Assembly (NCBI GenBank): GCA_016789785.1
Contig: JAEUQE010000242.1
Span: 1-12,961 of the forward strand
Reading direction: 5' to 3'
Source of the DNA: Bryobacterales bacterium
GTDB lineage: Bacteria > Acidobacteriota > Terriglobia > Bryobacterales > Bryobacteraceae
Length of the DNA stretch: 12,961 nucleotides
The notes below the pieces were generated by a model that was given only the letters and a program-made list of their open reading frames with translations, was not told the origin of the DNA and did not search any database. Position 1 is the stretch's first letter, and each line of letters begins with the position of its first letter. Made by a program: the position numbers and the translations under genes. Shown here piece after piece: positions 1-6,994 of the stretch.

Positions 1-703
1 GCCAGGCCTCTCGGATGAGATCGCAAAGATGTTTCCAGCCTATCCGCATGAGTGGATGGACGACCGTTCCCGCGCACTGGCCACCATGTTCCTGTTGAAA
101 GCGAAGCGTCCCGATCTGATCCTGCTGCACTTCGTGGATCACGACTCCGAGGCACATGAAATGGGGCCCTTCACCCGCGACGCGAAAGGCATCCTCGAAT
201 ACACCGACGAGTTGATTGGCGAGATCATGCGCGCGATGCCTCGCAACTATGTGCTGGCGCTGGTGAGCGATCATGGCTTTGAGCGCATCGATCGTGTCGT
301 CAACATCAGCGCAGCCATGCAAGGCAACTTCACCGTCACTCCTGCGCTGTTGATCGCCAACGATGACGCGGCCGCGGCGGAGATTCGGGATGCGGCCAAG
401 AACGGCGAACTCGGCATCGGCCGCGAGATTCCGAAGCAGGAACTCTCGAGATTCAGTGACCGGTTCCGGAATGCCGCCGCGGTGTTCGAACCTGTGCCGC
501 ACGTGATGTTCGGCACGGCGAAGGATAAGTTGACCACAGCACCGCGCGAAGTAGGCGCGCATGGGCTCTGGCCGGGACGTCCTGATTATCGTTCGGTGTT
601 TGCGCTATGGGGACAAGGCATCGCAAAGAAGCGTCTGCCAGAGATGGAGATGACAGCGATTGCGGGCCGTCTGGCTGCGATTCTCGGCGTGAAGCTGCAA
701 TAG
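1..703 (+). CDS. Type I phosphodiesterase / alkaline phosphatase superfamily protein, C-terminal part (5' truncated by window)
   Basis: The reading frame is open from base 2, so the start lies outside the window; the ATG at 29 is internal. The visible 233 codons carry the second half of the two-metal phosphodiesterase/nucleotide pyrophosphatase fold (PF01663 type). A D-x3-H block sits in VDHDSEAHEMGP (about 137-172). Then comes the SDHGF metal motif (about 266-280), and finally the last metal-binding His in GAHG (His codon 560-562), followed by a YRSVFALWG strand typical of the family end. All C-terminal metal ligands are therefore present. The nucleophile Thr/Ser and the first Asp would be upstream. 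The family hydrolyses phosphodiesters or phosphate monoesters, and members are often exported; substrate and location cannot be told from this part. The gene ends in TAG 2 bp from the stop of the convergent amidase gene, leaving no room for a separate terminator. Confidence 0.85.
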   Translation, partial: PGLSDEIAKMFPAYPHEWMDDRSRALATMFLLKAKRPDLILLHFVDHDSEAHEMGPFTRDAKGILEYTDELIGEIMRAMPRNYVLALVSDHGFERIDRVVNISAAMQGNFTVTPALLIANDDAAAAEIRDAAKNGELGIGREIPKQELSRFSDRFRNAAAVFEPVPHVMFGTAKDKLTTAPREVGAHGLWPGRPDYRSVFALWGQGIAKKRLPEMEMTAIAGRLAAILGVKLQ

Positions 704-705
704 CG

Positions 706-2445
706 CTATTGCGCGATCCGCACAGGCGGGCTGGTCACACCGGCGACCGCGATCGTGACCTCGGCATCGGGCGCCGCGCCTTCCGGAATGCGAAAGACGG
801 CCCGCTGTACACCGATGAGCCCTGCTGCGGCGTCGACACTCACGCGTTCGGCATTGCCTTCGCCGATGGTGGCGGTAGGTGCGGGCGTATTGCGTCCGCC
901 GCCCGTGTAGTAGATGCTCAGCAGACCCGCCTCTTCCACAATCGCCGCAAACACCGCGGGGGACGCCTCGGTAACCCAGATCAGACGTTCGGGACTGACC
1001 GCATCGCCACTGCGAACCGCAATGCGCGCCGAACCGATGTTCACTACGGGCAGTTGCGCATTGATCTGACCAGGACTGACAAAGCCAATGGGCACCGCGC
1101 GATCGTTCACCGTCACGCTGATGCCGCCCAGTTGCGTGGGCCACGACGCACCATCCGACTTCATCTCCCCGGCCGCGAGATTCTCGCCGAAGATCGTGAA
1201 CAGACCATTCGCCGCCAGTGGCCGGTCTTCCAGACTTGCCGCGTTCACCACGCCATCGAAGTCGACGCAAGGCTGTGCGGCGCGGCCCGCGGCAGCTTGA
1301 TTCACGTCGATGCGCTGGCCATTCAACGTGACAACACCACTTCGCGCGTTCCCGCTGTTGGCGGCAACCTCCAGCCTCAACGTGGATCCATCGAGCGCCG
1401 CGGTGATCCAGTCGTGACGGCTCTGCACGTTCAGTTCACACCCAGGTGCGATCTCGGCAGTCAGCGACAGCGATCCGACATCGGAGCCTACGCATCGATT
1501 CGGCTTCTCAATCTTCAGCGCGCATTCTCCCTCCGCAGTCGAGCGCACTTGACGCCGAATCTGTGGCAACAGCGCGTAGACGCCGTTTCCAGGGCACTCG
1601 GTGGCTCCGGATGCGCGCGGAGAAAGCCCCGCATCGCGATGTCCGCTGATGTTGTTCAGCAGAAGCCCGCTCGCCGCGTGCACGCTTCGCCCACCCGGAT
1701 CGATGCGCCACTTCTGCGCTTGCCACGCAAGCAGTGCCCGCAGTGTCTCGATGGATCCAGCACGCGGCGCAAGCACCGAATAGGTGCCGATGAGACACAC
1801 ACCCATGGTGCCCGTGTTCACACCGGAGAAGTGCGCGCCCAACACACCGTCGCCACCCGCGCGCCCTTCGTACAACACGCCGTTCGGATCAATCAGATAG
1901 TTGTATCCGACATCGTTCCAGCCGTTGCCTTGCACATGCAGCACCCAAATGGCACGCACCACCGCGGCCCAATCCGCGGCGTTGTTGTTGCCCGCACTGT
2001 GATGCACGATGAGATGCGTCACCGTGGTGAAGCTGGGCGCGCCGCGTGAGGGGCATGCCTGCGCCGTGCAACCCCAATCCTCACGCTTCACGACTGCTGG
2101 CGCGTCCACCGCGGAACGAACGGCAAGTTTGGAGACGGCATGCTCCGTCACGCCCGGATCAATCAACAAAACACGAACGGGCGCGCTTGTTTCCAGGTAC
2201 TGGTGTAGATCGCCAAAGAAGAGCAGTTCACCTTCTTCATGAGCATGCGCGGTTTGCCATTCGCTCCACTGAACGCCATCCTGCGAGACACGCACCTCGA
2301 CATCGGCGGAAGCATAGATGCCCGCCGCGCGAAACGCAATGGGCGTCCGCGACGCGCCGGAAGAACGCCATTCGCGGCTCTCAAATTTCTCTTCCGCGAA
2401 GAGAGACGCAGCACTGATGATCAGCAGGATCAGGGCGAGACGCAT
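706..2445 (-). CDS. Secreted N-acetylmuramoyl-L-alanine amidase (PGRP/Amidase_2) with Solibacter-type C-terminal domain
   Basis: This 579-residue protein probably cleaves the bond between N-acetylmuramic acid and L-alanine in peptidoglycan, outside the cytoplasm. It starts with a signal peptide (MRLALILLIISAASLFA). Residues ~20-110 form a beta-rich region, and the Amidase_2/PGRP domain spans ~118-300. Zinc ligands are H148 (HHSAG), H269 (SGHRDAG) and C284 (TECPG), and Y181 (GYNYL) fits the PGRP catalytic Tyr, so the site looks complete. Residues ~320-385 resemble a BACON-like beta domain. From ~394 to the end is the TIGR03437-type domain (VNAASLEDRPLAANGLFTIF, SPGQINAQLP). The frame stays open for 73 codons upstream. 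I chose the ATG at 2445 because it begins the signal peptide and has a GAGAG ribosome site 5 nt upstream. It lies 19 bp downstream of the protease gene, so the two are probably co-transcribed. Target (own wall, competitors or turnover) is unknown. Confidence 0.9.
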   Translation of the reverse strand: MRLALILLIISAASLFAEEKFESREWRSSGASRTPIAFRAAGIYASADVEVRVSQDGVQWSEWQTAHAHEEGELLFFGDLHQYLETSAPVRVLLIDPGVTEHAVSKLAVRSAVDAPAVVKREDWGCTAQACPSRGAPSFTTVTHLIVHHSAGNNNAADWAAVVRAIWVLHVQGNGWNDVGYNYLIDPNGVLYEGRAGGDGVLGAHFSGVNTGTMGVCLIGTYSVLAPRAGSIETLRALLAWQAQKWRIDPGGRSVHAASGLLLNNISGHRDAGLSPRASGATECPGNGVYALLPQIRRQVRSTAEGECALKIEKPNRCVGSDVGSLSLTAEIAPGCELNVQSRHDWITAALDGSTLRLEVAANSGNARSGVVTLNGQRIDVNQAAAGRAAQPCVDFDGVVNAASLEDRPLAANGLFTIFGENLAAGEMKSDGASWPTQLGGISVTVNDRAVPIGFVSPGQINAQLPVVNIGSARIAVRSGDAVSPERLIWVTEASPAVFAAIVEEAGLLSIYYTGGGRNTPAPTATIGEGNAERVSVDAAAGLIGVQRAVFRIPEGAAPDAEVTIAVAGVTSPPVRIAQ

Positions 2446-2450
2446 AGTTA

Positions 2451-2455
2451 CTCTC
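2451..2455 (-). promoter_or_regulatory. Ribosome binding site deciding the amidase start
   Basis: On the minus strand GAGAG precedes the ATG at 2445 by 5 nt. It sits in the short gap after the protease stop codon and supports the signal-peptide start rather than the upstream extension of the same frame. Confidence 0.55.
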
Positions 2456-2464
2456 AGTGTAAAC

Positions 2465-4054
2465 TCAGCCGCGGCCAACAACGATGATGCTGTTGAACCC
2501 GCTATGACCGTCGGGCACCTTGCGCGGATTGGAAGGATCATCCATCCAGTGCTTCCGGTCAATGAGGAACTTGTAGTTGTAGCGGCCAGGCTTGAGCGCG
2601 GGACCACTTGCCCGCCACACACCCGCCGCGATCTGGAACGCCTCCACGGAGCCTTTCCACTCATTCCAGCTTCCGAAGACTTCTACTTGCTCGGCTTTGA
2701 CGTTCCGCAACAGGAACACCGTTTCGTTGCGGCGCACATCCGGCGAGAGCGAGAAGCCCTCCATCGCGCCACCCTTCGCCCGCAACGCGTGGGCAACCGC
2801 TTGTCCCGAATCAATCGCTCCCAACCCTTGCTGCTCGACCGGAGCGCCCGGAACGCGATGACACGCCGCCGCCAGACATTGTCTGACAAGATCCGGCGTG
2901 AGTCCGGGATTCGCTTCCAGCATGCATGCGATGGTGGAAGCGACAATCGGCGCCGCGAAGCTGGTTCCTTCCACCAGCTTGTAGTGCGGGCTCACCAGCT
3001 TGCGTTCCACAATCTCCTTCTCCGCCGCGCTGTCTCCCACCGAACTCAGAAAGAAGAGGTTCGACGCATGCTGATGCTCGTTGGTGGCGGGCAGCAGCGG
3101 GCCCACCAGCCAGATGCTCGGCGCAACGAGCTCCGGCTTGAGTGCGCCAATCGTGCTCTCGCCGTAGTTGCTATGCCACACGCGGTGCTGCTCATGGTCA
3201 AGCGAGTTGTTGTCATCCAGTCCACCCACCGTGATCGCATCGGGACAGGTGGATGGCGGATACAAGCGGCGCACGCCATCGTTTCCCGCGGCCGAAACCA
3301 CCACCACTCCCATGCGCACCAGCGCCGACGCCGCTTTGTCGATGGGGCTGTCCGGCGAAGGTCCGCTATCGCCAACCACTGACAGATTGACCACGCGAAG
3401 TCCCAGCCTTCCGGCGTGCCGCTTCAACCATCGCAACGCGCGCTCAATGGCTGCGTCGGTAATGTGGCCGCGATTATTCGAAACCTGCACCAGAACCACA
3501 TCAGCGCCCGACGCGAGCCCTCGATACAGGCCCTGGCTGCGAGTGCCGTTTCCCGCAGCCACCACGCTGGTCATCAGGCCATGCCATTGAATCGCGCGCC
3601 CATCGTCCCAGCCTTTCCATCGCGGTGTTTGATCCGGCGTGAAGAAATGCGCCTCCGGTGGATCCACGGTGGCATTCACCCAGGCCTTGATGCGATTCAC
3701 GGGATCAGTGAGATCCGGATGCGGGAAGAACGCCGAATCCACCATCGCCAGCGTAACCCCGCGTCCGACATGATGCGGATCGGCGTGCATGCGCAGAGGT
3801 GTCGGGAGCGCGCCATAGGCCGCCTCCGCATCGAGCGGCCAAACATCCTGAATCGTTTCGTGCAATCCCTGTTCCCCGCGCGCCAGCAGCACCTCCAGCA
3901 GGAACTGCTGAAGACAAGCCGGACACGCCCCATCCTCTCGCCGCCATTGGGGATTGTCTCGCGCGATCCTCGCAACAACCTCGGCGGGCGCCCAACTGGC
4001 TTCCGCAAGTACCGAAGAATCCGCGGGTGATTGGCAAAATGGGCAGTGCGTCAT
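2465..4054 (-). CDS. Cytoplasmic subtilisin-like serine protease (S8) with N-terminal CxxC pair and C-terminal AMPK/CBM48-like domain
   Basis: This is a 529-residue S8 family endopeptidase. Catalytic residues fit D106 (AMVDSAFFPHPDL), H158 (WHGLMTS) and S365 (GTSFAAP), with oxyanion N258 (AAGND); the catalytic domain covers ~95-425. No signal peptide or pro-segment is visible, so it probably acts in the cytoplasm. Two features are unusual. The N-terminus has CPFC (4-7) and CPAC (44-47), which could bind one zinc. The C-terminus (~455-527) reads as an early-set glycogen-binding domain of AMPK-beta/CBM48 type: VFGSWNEW, then GVWRASGPALKPGRYNYKF. That fold occurs in glycogen-branching and isoamylase proteins and in AMPK beta, and is unexpected on a subtilase. 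It may bind a polysaccharide or serve as a protein-docking module; that is inference. The gene is 63 bp downstream of the reductase gene and 19 bp upstream of the amidase gene. Confidence 0.88.
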   Translation of the reverse strand: MTHCPFCQSPADSSVLAEASWAPAEVVARIARDNPQWRREDGACPACLQQFLLEVLLARGEQGLHETIQDVWPLDAEAAYGALPTPLRMHADPHHVGRGVTLAMVDSAFFPHPDLTDPVNRIKAWVNATVDPPEAHFFTPDQTPRWKGWDDGRAIQWHGLMTSVVAAGNGTRSQGLYRGLASGADVVLVQVSNNRGHITDAAIERALRWLKRHAGRLGLRVVNLSVVGDSGPSPDSPIDKAASALVRMGVVVVSAAGNDGVRRLYPPSTCPDAITVGGLDDNNSLDHEQHRVWHSNYGESTIGALKPELVAPSIWLVGPLLPATNEHQHASNLFFLSSVGDSAAEKEIVERKLVSPHYKLVEGTSFAAPIVASTIACMLEANPGLTPDLVRQCLAAACHRVPGAPVEQQGLGAIDSGQAVAHALRAKGGAMEGFSLSPDVRRNETVFLLRNVKAEQVEVFGSWNEWKGSVEAFQIAAGVWRASGPALKPGRYNYKFLIDRKHWMDDPSNPRKVPDGHSGFNSIIVVGRG

Positions 4055-4117
4055 GCTCTGCCACGCTATGCCTTCCCCTCCTCCGATTATTCCAGATGTG
4101 TGACAGCGCCCGCGATC

Positions 4118-5086
4118 TTACCGGTTGTACTTCGGCGCCGGGCCTCGCAGTGCCTGCCAGATCACGTCGCAGGTTCGCAGCGCGTTTTCAGAAAGTGGAC
4201 CTTCGCCGAGCACGCGCAGATTCTGCTCCAGTTGCGACTTCTGCGTCGCGCCGAGAATCATCGCATCCACCGGCGTGTGGCGGTAGACCCAATTCAGCGC
4301 CAAGCTGATCAGCGAACGCCCCTCGCTTTCGGCGGTCCTCTGCAGCGCTTCCACCGCATCGAACATATCGTCGTGCCAGTAACGGTCCTGATACATGCGG
4401 TTGTTGTCGAAACGCGTGCCGGGCGTGACTCGCTCGCGCTTGTGCTTGCCGGTCAGCAATCCGCCGGCAAGCGGATTGTAGACGATGGTGGAAAGCTGAT
4501 ACGCCGCAGTCATCTCCAGATACTCCTGCTCAATGCCGCGCGACAGCAGATTGTACATGGGCTGTGTGATCCGCGCCGGCTTCCATCCGTTGCTTGCGGC
4601 GACGTGCTGCATCTGCGCGATCTGCCACGATGCGTAGTTGGAACTGGCTACGTAACGCACCTTGCCTGCTTCCACAAGCCGCTCCACCGCTTCCAGCGAC
4701 TCCTCAATAGGCACCGTCCGGTCGGGCTGATGCAGATAATAGACGTCGAGATAGTCGGTCCGCAGGCGCGCCAGGGAATCCTCCACAGCACGCTGAATTG
4801 CCGCCCGCGAAAGCCCTTTCTCGTCCGGCCCTTCGCCCATCTTGTTAAACACCTTTGAGGCGAGAATCACATTCTGGCGCTTGCCTTTCAAATAGCGGCC
4901 AAGTAAGGACTCGGTGTCGCCTTTGTTGTAGGCGTTGGCGGTGTCGAGAAAGTTGATCCCCTCGCCGATGGCGTAGTCAAGAATCTCAAAGCTGCTGGCC
5001 TCATCGGCTTGACCGCCGAACGTCATGGTGCCCAGCACAATGCGCGAGATCGTGAGATCGGTTTGCTTCAGGTGAATGTAGTCCAA
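4118..5086 (-). CDS. Aldo/keto reductase
   Basis: This is an NAD(P)H-dependent oxidoreductase of 322 residues with the usual (beta/alpha)8 barrel length. The catalytic tetrad fits D48 and Y53 (FLDTANAY), K78 (LASKVF) and H119 (YYLHQPD). The N-terminal strand (RIVLGTMTFGGQ) and the cofactor-side motifs (YVASSNYASWQ; a late segment beginning MILGATQ) are standard. The frame extends 23 codons further upstream to 5155. I start it at TTG 5086 because AGGAG lies 8 nt before it and translation then opens directly into the family's first strand (MDYIHLKQTDLTISR). Substrate cannot be predicted. It is the second gene in a same-strand run, 84 bp downstream of the glycosyltransferase. Nothing in the sequence ties it functionally to the flanking lipid or protease genes. 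Confidence 0.9.
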   Translation of the reverse strand: MDYIHLKQTDLTISRIVLGTMTFGGQADEASSFEILDYAIGEGINFLDTANAYNKGDTESLLGRYLKGKRQNVILASKVFNKMGEGPDEKGLSRAAIQRAVEDSLARLRTDYLDVYYLHQPDRTVPIEESLEAVERLVEAGKVRYVASSNYASWQIAQMQHVAASNGWKPARITQPMYNLLSRGIEQEYLEMTAAYQLSTIVYNPLAGGLLTGKHKRERVTPGTRFDNNRMYQDRYWHDDMFDAVEALQRTAESEGRSLISLALNWVYRHTPVDAMILGATQKSQLEQNLRVLGEGPLSENALRTCDVIWQALRGPAPKYNR

Positions 5087-5094
5087 CGAATCTG

Positions 5095-5099
5095 CTCCT
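5095..5099 (-). promoter_or_regulatory. Ribosome binding site deciding a TTG start for the aldo/keto reductase
   Basis: AGGAG on the minus strand is followed by an 8-nt spacer and then TTG (5084-5086). It is the only good site near the conserved N-terminus, and it argues against the 23-codon upstream extension. Confidence 0.7.
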
Positions 5100-5170
5100 G
5101 GCGCCCGCGAGAACGCCGTGGAATCAGAGTACAACGATTGCCACGCCCCGCACACTCAGGCCCGGCACAC

Positions 5171-6304
5171 TCAAGGCTGCATCAGCCGTTCGAGAATCGG
5201 GGGGATTTCGAAGACGGCCTGATTGTCCAGCGCCGCGGCTGCGCGTTGGAATGCTCCAAGACTCTCGCCGGCAAGCAATGCTTGCACCGCCGCGCCGATT
5301 TCACCGAAGTTGCTCAGCACGATGCCCACCTGCTTTTCGCGAACCCAGTCGGCGTTGTAGCGCTCCTGCGGCAAGGTCCATGCGTTGCGTTCCACAATCA
5401 CCGGCAGCCCCATCGCCAGGGCTTCGCTGATGCTCCCCGGCCCCGGTTTGCCGATAAAGAAGTCGGACAAGCGCATGTAATAGGGCACCTCTGAAGTGAA
5501 GCCCTCCACGAACACCGGAAAGTCCCAACGCACACTGGAGAGCTGTTTGCGAAGTGCTTCGTTCTTGCCGCAGATGGCAATGTACTGCACGCGCGTGGAT
5601 GAGGATTGCAAGCGGCGAAGCAGTTGCTTCATCACGGGTGATCCCTGGCCGCCGAACAGGATAAGGCCTGTGGGGAGATCCGGCTGAAGCCCAAGTTTGC
5701 GCCGTTCCGCCGCTCGATCCACCGGAGGCCGTTCGTAGAACCGCGGATGCAGCACCATGCCGGAAACGCCGATCACCCGATCGTCGGAATAGCCCAAAGC
5801 CCGCGCCTGTCCGCACGCTTTCTCACTCCCGCAGATGTAGTACTGATCCTGGTTCGCCTCCATCCAAAAGTGCGGCGGATAGTCGGCGATGTCCGTGAGC
5901 ACCGTGACCAGCGGCGTCTGTGGCCACGTGGACTTCAGGCTTTCATAGAGCGCGCGGCCGAAATTGGGGATCAGCGAGACGACGAGATCCGGCTTATGCC
6001 GCGGCCAGAACTGTTTCAGCATCCGCACCTGACCGGGATGATAGCGGCGGATCAGCCAGTGCATTACCACCACGCCTTGCGCGGAACCCAGTGTCCAGCC
6101 CTTCTTCAGGATCAGGTTGTAGACATCCTGCATGCGGATGCCGGTGAACTTGCGAAAGATGTCGAGTTCATCGAGCACCTCCTGAAGGTTCACCATTCGC
6201 ACCTGCCACGGATAGCCCCGCTGCTCGATCACTGCCTTCAGCGCGTTGGCCGCGGCGCGATGGCCTCCGCCCGCGTCAAAGAACACGAAATCGACATGCT
6301 TCAT
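5171..6304 (-). CDS. MGDG-synthase-type glycosyltransferase (GT28; probable diacylglycerol glycosyltransferase)
   Basis: This 377-residue glycosyltransferase resembles plant monogalactosyldiacylglycerol synthase and Bacillus UgtP, and likely moves a sugar from a UDP-sugar to diacylglycerol at the inner membrane face. The N-terminal MGDG_synth domain (~1-170) opens with the diagnostic FFDAGGGHRAAA (GGGH at 12-15). The C-terminal GT28 domain (~200-375) contains LILFGGQGSP (~214-223), VEGFTSEVPYYM (~266-277) and GKPGPGSISEALAMGLPVIV (~285-304), the UDP-sugar site. There is no signal peptide or helix, which fits a peripheral membrane enzyme. The frame extends to a GTG at 6367, but the ATG at 6304 has GGGAAGG 7 nt upstream and starts exactly at the conserved first strand. 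It is divergent from a PAP2 phosphatase, which suggests shared glycolipid or phospholipid metabolism. Murein precursor GT28 enzymes (MurG) are less likely given the N-terminus. Confidence 0.88.
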   Translation of the reverse strand: MKHVDFVFFDAGGGHRAAANALKAVIEQRGYPWQVRMVNLQEVLDELDIFRKFTGIRMQDVYNLILKKGWTLGSAQGVVVMHWLIRRYHPGQVRMLKQFWPRHKPDLVVSLIPNFGRALYESLKSTWPQTPLVTVLTDIADYPPHFWMEANQDQYYICGSEKACGQARALGYSDDRVIGVSGMVLHPRFYERPPVDRAAERRKLGLQPDLPTGLILFGGQGSPVMKQLLRRLQSSSTRVQYIAICGKNEALRKQLSSVRWDFPVFVEGFTSEVPYYMRLSDFFIGKPGPGSISEALAMGLPVIVERNAWTLPQERYNADWVREKQVGIVLSNFGEIGAAVQALLAGESLGAFQRAAAALDNQAVFEIPPILERLMQP

Positions 6305-6311
6305 TGGCAAA

Positions 6312-6318
6312 CCTTCCC
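6312..6318 (-). promoter_or_regulatory. Ribosome binding site for the glycosyltransferase
   Basis: GGGAAGG on the minus strand lies 7 nt before ATG 6304. It supports the shorter start over the GTG at 6367, which lacks a comparable site. Confidence 0.55.
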
Positions 6319-6396
6319 AATCTAGCAGGAACCGGCGGCTATCCGGCGTCAAAACATCTGTTGTCACTTATGTTTTTTCTTCACTTCACGAAACTG

Positions 6397-6408
6397 ACAT
6401 CTGGATGT
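6397..6408. repeat. Short inverted repeat in the divergent glycosyltransferase/PAP2 intergenic region
   Basis: ACATC-TG-GATGT is a 5-bp inverted repeat with a 2-bp spacer, about 17 bp before the PAP2 ATG. A partial second copy of its left half (ACATCTG) lies near 6355. It could be an operator half-site pair in the 120-bp divergent spacer. I see no convincing -35/-10 pair for either gene here, so this is suggestive only. Confidence 0.25.
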
Positions 6409-6424
6409 TGATTAATGGGGGTGT

Positions 6425-6994
6425 ATGACGGGAAGCAGGCAAGCGAGTCTACACTATAGAGTGGGATTTGCCCATATGCTGAGCTTCATCGCCGCGCGCG
6501 ATCACAGGCTGATGCGGAAGGTCAACCGCTGGAGCGCACCTCGCTGGGTGCGCTTGTGGATGATCTGTGCGACCCGTGGCGGCGACGGTTGGCTGTGGTA
6601 TGCGATGCTTGCGGCGATCCTGCTGTTCGGAGGCGCGGAACGTTACTACGCGGCAGGCGCCGCGGCTCTCGCCACAGCCATCGGGATTGGCGTTTTCCTT
6701 TGGCTGAAGCGCTTCACCGGACGCCGGCGTCCCTGCCACATTGAGCCGCACTGCTGGGCGACGCTGCTTCCACCCGACCAGTTCAGTTTCCCCTCCGGCC
6801 ACACCATCACCGCGTTCGGCATGGCGGCGAGCCTTTCGCAGTTCTATCCGGAATTGGCCATCGGGCTGTATTTCTGCGCGCTCAGTATCGCCGCTTCACG
6901 CATTCTCCTGGGCATGCACTTCTTAAGCGACGTGCTGGTGGGCGCGATTCTGGGCTACTGGCTCGGCGGAAACGTCGCCACCCTACTGCGGTAG
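6425..6994 (+). CDS. PAP2 superfamily phosphatase (membrane acid phosphatase-like)
   Basis: This 189-residue integral membrane phosphatase belongs to the type 2 phosphatidic acid phosphatase family. All three signature motifs are visible. KRFTGRRRP is at 95-103 (KxxxxxxRP), FPSGH at 122-126, and SRILLGMHFLSD at 158-169 (SRxxxxxHxxxD), with nucleophile-activating H126 and catalytic H165. Hydrophobic segments are at ~56-70, 75-95, 128-155 and 162-182. Substrates in the family include phosphatidate, phosphatidylglycerol phosphate and undecaprenyl pyrophosphate, and cannot be told apart here. Divergence from the MGDG-type glycosyltransferase makes phosphatidate-to-diacylglycerol an attractive guess. 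The ATG at 6425 follows a GGGGG tract by only 3 nt. An ATG at 6476, 17 codons inside, is a real alternative because the conserved region begins just after it. The stop overlaps the convergent membrane-protein gene by 12 bp. Confidence 0.87.
   Translation: MTGSRQASLHYRVGFAHMLSFIAARDHRLMRKVNRWSAPRWVRLWMICATRGGDGWLWYAMLAAILLFGGAERYYAAGAAALATAIGIGVFLWLKRFTGRRRPCHIEPHCWATLLPPDQFSFPSGHTITAFGMAASLSQFYPELAIGLYFCALSIAASRILLGMHFLSDVLVGAILGYWLGGNVATLLR

Noticed and set aside
607..2049. 480-codon plus-strand frame
   Set aside because: It is an arginine-rich shadow of the amidase gene and of the phosphodiesterase end, with no domain signature. The opposite strand has an intact catalytic set.
2318..3382. 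354-codon plus-strand frame
   Set aside because: Antisense to the amidase start and protease gene; composition is arginine/histidine-rich and lacks motifs.
5150..5179. Two tandem 15-bp units sharing GCACACTCA at the glycosyltransferase stop codon
   Set aside because: Only nine bases are identical and only two copies exist; chance is likely in GC-rich spacer sequence.
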